Positions 16,672-24,403 of a stretch of DNA of 64,000 bases are shown piece after piece (the stretch's first letter is position 1; each line of letters opens with the position of its first letter). Position numbers and translations under genes: made by a program. The stretch spans positions 60,307 through 124,306 of the forward strand of contig JAFQXE010000026.1 of assembly GCA_017407125.1 (NCBI GenBank), given 5' to 3'. A model generated the notes under the pieces. That model saw nothing but the letters and a program-made list of their open reading frames with translations. It had not been told where the DNA came from and made no database searches. The DNA is from Thermoguttaceae bacterium (GTDB lineage Bacteria; Planctomycetota; Planctomycetia; Pirellulales; Thermoguttaceae).

Positions 16672-16928
16672 GGGAGAACCTGTACCGGTCAGCTGCTTAC
16701 AACGCCCTTACCACAGGGTTACACGAACAGCATAACTGGACAAGAACTCCCATGCATAAGGCATAAGCTTGCAAAGGAATGTCATCCATACAAACCAGTT
16801 TCGTATAATCAGCTTTCGCTGGGTGGTAATTTGTTGTAATATCGGTTTGTTTTCGACTACATTCGTTCCAGAATCACTTATAGCGACTCACTCATGAATT
16901 ATTTATTAAGAGAAATTGATATTCTCTT
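16672..16928 (-). promoter_or_regulatory. Structured 5' leader, copy Q
   Basis: A diverged copy of the 15933-16184 leader, about 70% alike by eye. The hairpin at 16791-16849 keeps CAAACC/GGTTTG at its base. The inner stem is CAGC-GAAA-GCTG where copy P has AAGC-GAAA-GCTT: an A-U to C-G compensatory change around a preserved GAAA loop. The internal-loop bases TTACCACC and ACGAAA are conserved. Confidence 0.5.
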
Positions 16929-16934
16929 TTGTTT

Positions 16935-16962
16935 ATTATATCTAATTAGATATGAATGTGAA
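16935..16962 (-). promoter_or_regulatory. Promoter of leader copy Q
   Basis: On the minus strand: a C-run, TTCACA, 16 bases, and a perfect TATAAT. It now faces only the remnant at 16415-16590. Confidence 0.6.
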
Positions 16963-17030
16963 GGGGGGAGATTAATTTTATTTCCTCAAATTTACTTTTC
17001 AAAATTTATAAAATCTATTGACGCTTCCCC

Positions 17031-17058
17031 TTGCTTTTGTTAAATATTAGTCTATAAT
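17031..17058 (+). promoter_or_regulatory. Promoter of the UbiA-family gene
   Basis: TTGCTT at 17031-17036, a 16-base spacer, and a perfect TATAAT at 17053-17058. It lies 51 bases before the ATG at 17109. Confidence 0.5.
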
Positions 17059-17108
17059 ATTATTAAATGTGTATTGAAATGTTCATTATATAGGTTCATT
17101 TTTTAACC

Positions 17109-18008
17109 ATGTACTCACTAATTCAGTTACTCCGTCCGAAACATTGGTTTAAAAATGTTTTCGTGTTGTTTCCGCTTCTGTTTTCAGGAGCGCTGTGGAC
17201 GCCAAACGTCTGGACGTCAGTACTGTTATCTCTATTTGCAACGGCGTGTTTTTGCTCCTGGGCAAGCGCAGTTTATATTCTTAACGACGTCAGCGACATA
17301 GAATCCGACCGTCAACATCCCAGAAAATGCAATCGCCCCATAGCTTCAGGCAAAATATCGATTCCAACCGGAATTATAATCAGTGTTTTATTGGCTGTTC
17401 TTCCGTTTGCCGCGTTAGCTGGATTGTACTTGTTTAGAGAAGAATTTCAGAAGCCTGTTTTCTACTTTACGATAGTAGGCGCAGCATATTTGATAAACAG
17501 CGTATTATACGATTTCCTGTTTCGCAAGCAGGTTCTCCTTGACGTATTTTCGATTGCGATGGGATTCGTTTTGAGAATTCTGGCTGGCTGCGCTATTTTA
17601 TTGGCAGTTCCAACGCAGTGGATTTTGATTTGCGGCTGGTCGATGGCGTTATTTATGGGTTTTGGGAAACGCCGTATGGAATGCGCTGGAGCCGATTCCG
17701 AGTATCGATCGTCCCTGCAAATTTATTCGCCGCAATTTTTAGACGTCCTGCTGGGCGTTACCGCTACGTGCTCTTTACTGTCGTATATGCTATATACAGT
17801 ATCGCAAGACACCGTTACTCTTCACGGGACGTCTTGTTTAATATATACAGTTCCGTTTGTTTTTTACGGGATTTTTCGATATTTGATGGACTCCATAAGC
17901 GGAAAGCACGACGGCCCTGTAGATGCGATTATTTCCGATAAACCGTTGATTGTTTGCGTTCTGCTTTGGCTGGCGACGGTTATCGGGATATTTATATATA
18001 TTAAATGA
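17109..18008 (+). CDS. UbiA-family prenyltransferase, resembling decaprenyl-phosphate phosphoribosyltransferase
   Basis: A 299-residue integral membrane protein with about eight or nine hydrophobic segments. It has the UbiA Asp-rich motif N59-D60-VS-D63-IES-D67, extended by RQHPRKCNRPIASG. The opening RPKHWFKNVFVLFPLLFSG is typical of the branch that includes decaprenyl-phosphate phosphoribosyltransferase, which transfers 5-phosphoribose from PRPP to a polyprenyl phosphate. The second conserved region (YDFLFRKQVLLDVFSIAMGFVLR) fits that branch better than the menaquinone or ubiquinone branches. It would supply an activated lipid-linked pentose for cell-surface glycans at the cytoplasmic membrane. 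Genes for putative polytopic transferases lie next door (12058, 14001). The subfamily is likely but not certain. Confidence 0.85.
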   Translation: MYSLIQLLRPKHWFKNVFVLFPLLFSGALWTPNVWTSVLLSLFATACFCSWASAVYILNDVSDIESDRQHPRKCNRPIASGKISIPTGIIISVLLAVLPFAALAGLYLFREEFQKPVFYFTIVGAAYLINSVLYDFLFRKQVLLDVFSIAMGFVLRILAGCAILLAVPTQWILICGWSMALFMGFGKRRMECAGADSEYRSSLQIYSPQFLDVLLGVTATCSLLSYMLYTVSQDTVTLHGTSCLIYTVPFVFYGIFRYLMDSISGKHDGPVDAIISDKPLIVCVLLWLATVIGIFIYIK

Positions 18009-18067
18009 GAGTTAAGTATACATCTATTTCAAAAATTGAATTCGTTTTTTAATTCGGGGGAATAAAA

Positions 18068-18919
18068 ATGAGATACGATAAAAAGGCATCCGGCTTTACG
18101 CTGGTTGAACTGTTGGTAGTCATTGCAATTATCGGCTTGTTGATCGGGTTGCTTCTTCCAGCTGTTCAAGCCGCCAGAGAATCTGCCAGACGCCTTCAGT
18201 GCAGCAACAATTTCAAGCAGATTGGCTTGGCGATGATTAATTACGAGGCAACGTACACGCGTTTTCCTCCCTCTCACACCACATCGCCCAAACACAACTG
18301 CTTGACGTTCATTTTGCCGCAATTGGATCTGCAAAACGTTTACGATCTGTTTGATTTCACAAAAGACTGGAACAACTCCGTCAATGAAAAAGCGTACAAG
18401 GTCAACATTCCCGCATTTCGCTGTCCGTCAACGCCTCAATACGACAACTACAGCTCAGACTACGCCGCCGACGTGTATATTGACTCTGAAGCGTATAACC
18501 CCATGGTGAAAAACGGAGCAATTACTTCGCGAATAAACTGGGAAGGGATGTTAAAAAAAGACGGCAAGTCTGTCAAGGCGTCGCAGGTTACAGACGGGTT
18601 GTCTACCACGTTTTTGTTTTTTGAAGACGCCGGTCGTCCTTACAAATATAAAGAAGGCAAGTTCCAAAACGATAATACTGGCAAAGGCGCATGTTGGGCT
18701 GACGTTGACGCCTACTTCTACACTCACAAGGTATGCTACGTAACGCAAGTCCTCAATTGCAGAAATGACAACGAGATCTATTCCTTCCATGCGGGAGGCT
18801 GCAATTTCGTTTTTGCCGACGGTTCCGTACGTTTTATCCCAAACAGTATTAATCCGGAGACGTTTGTCAGTCTCTTTACGTACAACTGCGGCGAAGTCAT
18901 TCCTGAAGACGATCTCTAA
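18068..18919 (+). CDS. DUF1559 pseudopilin-like protein, copy 1
   Basis: A 283-residue member of the planctomycete DUF1559 family. A type II/IV pilin-like N-terminus (residues 9-45) has the prepilin cleavage region [14 protein letters not shown] and a hydrophobic helix, then [20 protein letters not shown]. The C-terminal H-X9-DG motif is present as HAGGCNFVFADGS. Members are surface or pseudopilus-like proteins of unknown role, often in many copies. The start is supported by a GGGGGAA ribosome-binding site. It is separated by only 2 bases from the beta-helix gene that follows, and a close paralogue follows that (21814), so the three probably form one transcript. Confidence 0.93.
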   Translation: MRYDKKASGFTLVELLVVIAIIGLLIGLLLPAVQAARESARRLQCSNNFKQIGLAMINYEATYTRFPPSHTTSPKHNCLTFILPQLDLQNVYDLFDFTKDWNNSVNEKAYKVNIPAFRCPSTPQYDNYSSDYAADVYIDSEAYNPMVKNGAITSRINWEGMLKKDGKSVKASQVTDGLSTTFLFFEDAGRPYKYKEGKFQNDNTGKGACWADVDAYFYTHKVCYVTQVLNCRNDNEIYSFHAGGCNFVFADGSVRFIPNSINPETFVSLFTYNCGEVIPEDDL

Positions 18920-18921
18920 TC

Positions 18922-21768
18922 ATGAAACGATTAACCTTTCTGTTGTTTGTTCTTTTATATTCAGCAAACATTCAGGCTCAAGAAGCGGCGTCGCTGCTGA
19001 CTCCGCCGTTAACCAACTGGCGTCATTATTCTGATTCGACCGAGGTCAAAGCCGTTCCTGACGGCGTCGAGATCACCGTCTTGAAAGAAACGCCCGGGCG
19101 GTTAACGGAACTGGGACAGACGGTTAATCTGACCAAAAAGAACGTCAACCTCTTGTTCAGCGCCAAAATCGACGCTGAACAGCCGCACAGAGCGTGTCTG
19201 CAAATCAAGCTCTTCAAAGACAAAAAGGAAATCGCCCGACCTGCCATGTACGGCTTTCCGCCTGAAGGGAACAAAACGGTTCCCACGTTCCTGGCTGTCA
19301 ATACAGGCGAGGCGGATTCCATTCAAGCCCTGCTGCGAATCGAGACCCGCGGACAAGTCGGGAAGAAGTTCGTCTTTACGGAGATTAAACTCGTTGAAAC
19401 CGAAACGCTCGTTGAGATAGCCGTTCCGAAATCGAAACCGGAGAAGAAAGACGAGCCGGTTTCTCTAACCGCCAACGCGCCGGAATTTGAAGTCGTGCCC
19501 GGCTACCGCGTTTGCAGCGTCAACGTCAACGTCGGCGTCCCGGACGACGAATCTCAGTTCCAATCCAAAGTTCGATTTCGATTCAAGCCGACGAAAACCA
19601 ATCAGAACCCGCTCTGGCAGGACGGATTCCCGCTGGTTTGCGTGCCGGGTCAGCGCTGCGCTCGCGGAACGTTCGTTCATCTGCAAGAAAACTCAGAATA
19701 TCAATACGAAGTCGCCATTAAATCCCCGCGGGGCGTCCGGCAGTTCAAGGGGGAATTCAAAACGAAGTCCGTTGACGTTCCCATCGCCAAAACCGTGGTT
19801 TTAGGGAAAGAGAACGAAACGCTCGGCCCGCAGACGATTTCTCAATCGGGAACTCATGACGGCTATATCCGTTACATTCTGGCGCCGGGCGCTGCCATTG
19901 ACGGCGAGAACGATAAAGAATCCGCTGTTTTCCTTTCTAACGTTCAATACGTCATTTTAGAGGGTTTGACGATTCGCGGCGGACGCCGTCACGGAATTCA
20001 ACTCGACAACTGCCGCAGCGTCCAGATTATCAACTGCGACATTTCCGGTTACGGCAGAATCGGAACGCAGCGCGTTGACCTCGACGGGAAGTATTACGAG
20101 CCAAACGGAAAAGCGATCAACTACGACGCCGGAATTTACGTTACAAACTCGTCCAGCCTGCTCATTGAACGCAACTGGGTTCACGACCCGCGAGGAACGG
20201 CGAACAGCTGGTTCTATTCCCATCCCGCCGGGCCGAACGCGCTGTGCATTGGGTATTCGACAGACGTCGCCGTTCGATACAACGACTTTATCGGATCGGA
20301 CGCTCACCGCTGGAACGACGTTTCCGAAGGACTGGGCAACGGGAAAGACAACGGCGCGATTTGGCAGGACGCGGAAGTCTGCGGGAATTTCTTCGGGTTC
20401 GGCAACGACGACGGCATGGAGCTGGACGGAGGACAGGTCAACGCCCGATTCTTCTATAACAGAACGGAGGGCTGTCTGTGCGGCGTGAGTACCGCCCCGT
20501 GCAAGCTCGGTCCGGCATGGTACTATAACAACATTTTTTGCAACGCTGGCGACGAGTTCGACCTGGTCGGCGCCGGGATTAAAAACGTCTTTGGAAACCT
20601 CGGCTTGGGGCGACTTCATTTTATCAACAACACCGTCGTCGGATACGGCGGCATTTCCAGCCCCGGAGGATCGCAGTCCGAATACGACGCCTTGGCAAAC
20701 CGCAAGCCGCCCCTGTTCAAAGGGCTTAGCCGCAACAATATCTACGTCGGCGGGAGCGTTACAACTCGACAGTTCTTCGCTCCGCTTCAGTCCGATTTCG
20801 ATTACGATTTAGTTACAGGATACAACGCGGCAAAACATCTTCAAGAGGTTCAAAGCAAATTTAATCAGGAACAGCATGGGAGCGATTTGGAATCGTCCGA
20901 CAGACTGTTTCTCAACGAATCCTCCGGACGGTTCCAATTGAAGACCAACTCCCCCGCGTTCGGCAAAGGCAAAGCCGTTGCGAACTTCGCCGCCCGATCG
21001 AGCGTCAGTATTGGCGCTATCGACAAAGCCGGCGTTGAGTCGATTCCGTTCCGACCGGTTCCCTTTGACACGTCCGTTCAGACGGTTGAACTTTCCGCTA
21101 ATAGCGACGCTGTCGCCGACAAAGCCGAGATTAAAATCCTCGTTAAGGGGACAGGCTATTCCGACTCGTTCCAAATCGTTCAGCCGAACGCCGCGGATTT
21201 CTTTACGGTAACGCCGCAGTCTGGAACGCTCAAATCCGGGCAGACGCTGACGGTTCGCGTCAATCCCGCCGGGGTCAAACAGGCGCGGCGATACACGTCA
21301 GCGTTTGCAATTAGAACCCCGTCCGGATTCTCGCGCGTCGTTTCCGTTACTGTCGATTCCCGCGAGAACGCCCGACTTTTAGCGCAGGCGCGCAAAGACG
21401 CCATTTACGCCTCGTCCATCTCAAAGAATCCCGATGGCAGCGTCGCGCTGGTATTTAACGTTCCCGCCGACGGCGAATATTTGCTCTTTGCCAAGACCGG
21501 GTCGCAGTCCGGCGCGTGGCGGTATATGTCCGTAAATGGAAAGGAAAAGAAGAACGTCATTTCCCTCGGTTCAAAGCGAACTGATCAGCCGTGGCTCAAT
21601 GTCGCGTCTCCGGTATTTGGAGGAGACGGCGCAGGCCCTAACCGCCCGATCTCGCTTTCCAAAGGGAAGAATACAATTATTCTTTACGGACGCCAGCCCA
21701 ACGACCGCGTCTTGATACTCAAAGCCGTTCTGGCGACAGACCCCGACGCGTTCCGCCTTGCTCCGTAA
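18922..21768 (+). CDS. Large secreted right-handed beta-helix protein (pectate-lyase-like fold)
   Basis: A 948-residue exported protein. The signal peptide is MKRLTFLLFVLLYSANIQAQ. Residues 20-170 look like a carbohydrate-binding or jelly-roll domain. Residues 190-290 form a fibronectin-like region. About 320-650 is a parallel beta-helix with repeated short strands (YVILEGLTIRGGRRHGIQLDN, NSSSLLIERNWVHD, DVAVRYNDFIG and similar, each split over turns). The last 250 residues resemble beta-sandwich domains seen in planctomycete polysaccharide proteins (PQSGTLKSGQTLTVRV, then a GEYLLFAKTG block). This architecture suggests binding or cleavage of an acidic plant polysaccharide such as pectin, but catalytic residues cannot be assigned. 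It sits between two DUF1559 genes, 2 bases behind the first. Confidence 0.8.
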   Translation: MKRLTFLLFVLLYSANIQAQEAASLLTPPLTNWRHYSDSTEVKAVPDGVEITVLKETPGRLTELGQTVNLTKKNVNLLFSAKIDAEQPHRACLQIKLFKDKKEIARPAMYGFPPEGNKTVPTFLAVNTGEADSIQALLRIETRGQVGKKFVFTEIKLVETETLVEIAVPKSKPEKKDEPVSLTANAPEFEVVPGYRVCSVNVNVGVPDDESQFQSKVRFRFKPTKTNQNPLWQDGFPLVCVPGQRCARGTFVHLQENSEYQYEVAIKSPRGVRQFKGEFKTKSVDVPIAKTVVLGKENETLGPQTISQSGTHDGYIRYILAPGAAIDGENDKESAVFLSNVQYVILEGLTIRGGRRHGIQLDNCRSVQIINCDISGYGRIGTQRVDLDGKYYEPNGKAINYDAGIYVTNSSSLLIERNWVHDPRGTANSWFYSHPAGPNALCIGYSTDVAVRYNDFIGSDAHRWNDVSEGLGNGKDNGAIWQDAEVCGNFFGFGNDDGMELDGGQVNARFFYNRTEGCLCGVSTAPCKLGPAWYYNNIFCNAGDEFDLVGAGIKNVFGNLGLGRLHFINNTVVGYGGISSPGGSQSEYDALANRKPPLFKGLSRNNIYVGGSVTTRQFFAPLQSDFDYDLVTGYNAAKHLQEVQSKFNQEQHGSDLESSDRLFLNESSGRFQLKTNSPAFGKGKAVANFAARSSVSIGAIDKAGVESIPFRPVPFDTSVQTVELSANSDAVADKAEIKILVKGTGYSDSFQIVQPNAADFFTVTPQSGTLKSGQTLTVRVNPAGVKQARRYTSAFAIRTPSGFSRVVSVTVDSRENARLLAQARKDAIYASSISKNPDGSVALVFNVPADGEYLLFAKTGSQSGAWRYMSVNGKEKKNVISLGSKRTDQPWLNVASPVFGGDGAGPNRPISLSKGKNTIILYGRQPNDRVLILKAVLATDPDAFRLAP

Positions 21769-21813
21769 CAACTATTAACCTCGCCTTTTTCGAATAATTA
21801 GCAGTAGTTTCAA

Positions 21814-22692
21814 ATGGTAAGATCGCAGAACGTTTTTACTGTATTGCGAAACGATATAAAGACAACCGGTTTCACGCTGGTTGAACTGCTGGTTGTTATT
21901 GCAATTATCGGAACGCTCATAGGGCTGCTTCTTCCCGCGGTTCAAGCCGCCCGGGAATCTTCAAGACGGCTGAAATGCTGTAACAACCTCAAGCAGATCG
22001 GTCTTGCGATGATAAATTACGAAGCTGCGTTTCAGCGTTTTCCGCCGTCGCATACGAAGTCGCCCAAACACAACTGCTTGACGTTTATTCTGCCGCAGAT
22101 GGAACTGCAAAACGTTTACGACCGCTTTGATTTCAGCTACGACTGGAATAAGGACGTCAACAAGGAGGCATACAAGGTCAACATTCCCGCCTTTTGCTGT
22201 CCGTCGACGGTTCAGACGTCTGACTACCGCGCCGACTACGCCGCCAACGTCAAAATCGACGGCTCCGTTACCAAACCGCTCCTTAATGACGGCGCTATTA
22301 CACAACGCATGAACTGGGAAGGCATGTTAAAGCTCGACGGCGACTCTGTCAAGGCGTCTCAGGTAACAGACGGGCTGTCCAGTACGTTTTTGTTTTTCGA
22401 GGACGCGGGCCGCCCGTACTGGTACAAAGAGGGCAAGTACCTCAATAAAAGCTCCATAACGGGCGCGAAATGGGCCGACGTCGACGCCTATTTCTATTCT
22501 CACACGCTTTGTTACGGTACCGAAATGATCAATTGCGAAAACGCGAATGAACTGTACTCGTTCCATCCCAGCGGCTGCAATTTCATCTACGCTGACGGTT
22601 CTGTTCATTTCCACGTACACGACATCAATCCCGAGACGTTTATCAGTCTCTTTACGTACAACTGCGGCGAGGTCATTCCAGACGAGGAATAA
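21814..22692 (+). CDS. DUF1559 pseudopilin-like protein, copy 2
   Basis: A 292-residue close paralogue of the protein at 18068. After an N-terminal extension of about 19 residues it has [39 protein letters not shown], the same [20 protein letters not shown] block, and the same motif [13 protein letters not shown] near the C-terminus. The C-terminal [11 protein letters not shown] also matches copy 1, so the two arose by duplication around the beta-helix gene. The start codon is uncertain since no ribosome-binding site is visible. The likely location is the cell surface, with the N-terminal helix in the membrane. Confidence 0.92.
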   Translation: MVRSQNVFTVLRNDIKTTGFTLVELLVVIAIIGTLIGLLLPAVQAARESSRRLKCCNNLKQIGLAMINYEAAFQRFPPSHTKSPKHNCLTFILPQMELQNVYDRFDFSYDWNKDVNKEAYKVNIPAFCCPSTVQTSDYRADYAANVKIDGSVTKPLLNDGAITQRMNWEGMLKLDGDSVKASQVTDGLSSTFLFFEDAGRPYWYKEGKYLNKSSITGAKWADVDAYFYSHTLCYGTEMINCENANELYSFHPSGCNFIYADGSVHFHVHDINPETFISLFTYNCGEVIPDEE

Positions 22693-22757
22693 GAAACAGG
22701 AACCAGAGATTTGACTTTATCACAATGATATAATTAAATAATTCGCTACTCGCAACT

Positions 22758-23861
22758 ATGAACAACAAAGATTTCAAAGTCGCCGTTTTTGACGCCAAGC
22801 CGTACGACCGTCGTTTTTTCGACGCGGAAAATAAAAAGTACGGGTTCGACCTGACGTATTTCGAAGAGAAGCTGCGCCCGCAAACCGCCGCGCTGACAGC
22901 AGGCTTTGACGCCGTCTGCGCGTTTGTCAACGACGACTTGAGCGAGCCGACGATTGAGTCTCTCGCCCAAAACGGGGTGCGGATGATCGCTCTGCGCTGC
23001 GCCGGGTACAACAACGTCAACCTCAAGGCGGCTTGCGAACGCGGCATTCCAGTCGTTCGCGTTCCGCAGTATTCCCCCTACGCCGTCGCAGAGTACACGC
23101 TGGGGCTGCTCATGACGCTCAATCGGAAGATTCATCGCGCCTACAATCGGGTTCGAGAAAGCAACTTTTCCATCAACGGGCTGATGGGCTTCGACCTGCG
23201 GGGCAAGACGATCGGCGTTATCGGAACCGGCAAAATCGGGCGCGTGTTCATCGGGCTGTTACAGGGATTTGGAATGAACGTTCTCGCCTACGACCTCTAC
23301 CCCAACGATGCAGCGGCGGAGGAGCTGCACTTCCAATACGTTGACCTCGATACGCTTTTCCGTAACAGCAATATTATTTCGCTCCATTGCCCGCTCACGC
23401 CGGACAACGTTCATCTGATTAACGCGAAGACCATTTCCGAAATGAAACCCGGCGTCGTGATTATCAATACAAGCCGCGGCAAGCTCATCGACACCGCTGC
23501 GCTCATCGACGGGTTAAAAACCGGGCAAGTCGGCGCCGCCGGGCTGGACGTCTACGAGGAGGAAACCGACTACTTCTTTGAAGACCGTTCCAGCGACGTC
23601 ATGCAGGACGACGCCCTGGCGCGGCTGACGACGTTTCCCAACGTTATCATCTCTTCCCATCAGGCGTTTTTCACGCAAGAGGCGGAATCGAACATTGCTC
23701 AGACGACCATGGAAAGCCTCGCTGCCTTCGCCGAAGGGCGGAAACTGGAAGACGCCATCTGCCTCAACTGCGCCGGTCTGAAACAATGCCCCGGCAAAAC
23801 GCCTGGAGAACGCTGCTGCCCCGCCGCGTCGCTGCGCGTGCGTGTCAATCCAGAGAATTAA
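22758..23861 (+). CDS. ldhA: D-lactate dehydrogenase (2-hydroxyacid dehydrogenase family)
   Basis: A 367-residue cytoplasmic NAD-dependent D-2-hydroxyacid dehydrogenase, closest in style to LdhA, which reduces pyruvate to D-lactate. The nucleotide-binding motif is GVIGTGKIG (156-161). The catalytic triad is R240 (NTSRG), E269 (VYEEET) and H301 (SSHQAFFT), each five residues later than in the classic LdhA numbering. YSPYAVAEYTLGL and FEDRSSDVMQDD also match. The C-terminus is about 30 residues longer than I expect and Cys-rich (CLNCAGLKQC then RCCP), which is odd. It would serve fermentative redox balance, consistent with an anaerobic or microaerobic gut-type lifestyle. Confidence 0.93.
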   Translation: MNNKDFKVAVFDAKPYDRRFFDAENKKYGFDLTYFEEKLRPQTAALTAGFDAVCAFVNDDLSEPTIESLAQNGVRMIALRCAGYNNVNLKAACERGIPVVRVPQYSPYAVAEYTLGLLMTLNRKIHRAYNRVRESNFSINGLMGFDLRGKTIGVIGTGKIGRVFIGLLQGFGMNVLAYDLYPNDAAAEELHFQYVDLDTLFRNSNIISLHCPLTPDNVHLINAKTISEMKPGVVIINTSRGKLIDTAALIDGLKTGQVGAAGLDVYEEETDYFFEDRSSDVMQDDALARLTTFPNVIISSHQAFFTQEAESNIAQTTMESLAAFAEGRKLEDAICLNCAGLKQCPGKTPGERCCPAASLRVRVNPEN

Positions 23862-23971
23862 CTGTGACTTTTTTCGGAGTGCGACGGCTTGCCGTCGCTT
23901 TCCCGCTTGACGGCAAAGCCGTCAAGCAAATGCGGCAGCCTCCAAAAATCTTTTTCGCAGAATAGCCGTTC

Positions 23972-24007
23972 AGACCCGCTGGTTCGCGGGCGTCTTCGCC
24001 CGCCAAA
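23972..24007 (+). repeat. 36-bp direct repeat, copy 1
   Basis: Identical to 24319-24354. It contains the nested palindromes CCCGC..GCGGG and GGGCG..CGCCC. Confidence 0.7.
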
Positions 24008-24318
24008 GTATTCTCTGTCCTGCTAAATATCTGTGACGCAGCCGAAAGTTCGGGGAGTGCGGCGGCTTGACGCCGCCTTGTCCAACGACCCGCTGAACGA
24101 CTGAGTTTGTCGATTGATTGAAAGGCGGTAATGAAGCAAGCGCAGCGTGCGGAATTACGCAGTTTGCCGAAGGCGAACCAAAAAGATGGAAGCGTGCATA
24201 ACTAAATGACGCAGCCGATAATCTTCCTTGGATGGCGCCTGTCTCGGGCGCCAACTTGACGACTCAGCCGTCAAGGAATTCGCAGCTTCCCAACGTCTCT
24301 GAATATTGAAAGCCGCTT

Positions 24319-24354
24319 AGACCCGCTGGTTCGCGGGCGTCTTCGCCCGCCAAA
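24319..24354 (+). repeat. 36-bp direct repeat, copy 2
   Basis: Identical to 23972-24007; ends 49 bases before the leader-distal end of the CRISPR array. Confidence 0.7.
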
Positions 24355-24403
24355 TCTAAGCAATTCTTAATTCATCTCTTTAGATTTCAAATATCTCTCA
24401 TTC

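Larger units (their letters stand above)
23862..24403. other. Gene-free region with palindromic repeats between ldhA and the CRISPR array
   Basis: It holds several short GC-rich hairpins (for example GCGGCGGCTTGACGCCGCC near 24060) and two identical 36-bp direct repeats at 23972-24007 and 24319-24354. No coding sequence is supported. The AT-rich end (24355-24403) runs into a degenerate CRISPR repeat. Confidence 0.6.

Noticed and set aside
15873..16735. Small plus-strand genes at 15873-16100 and 16514-16735
   Set aside because: They lie in duplicated leader DNA, their frames are not conserved between the two copies, and structure conservation favours minus-strand RNA.
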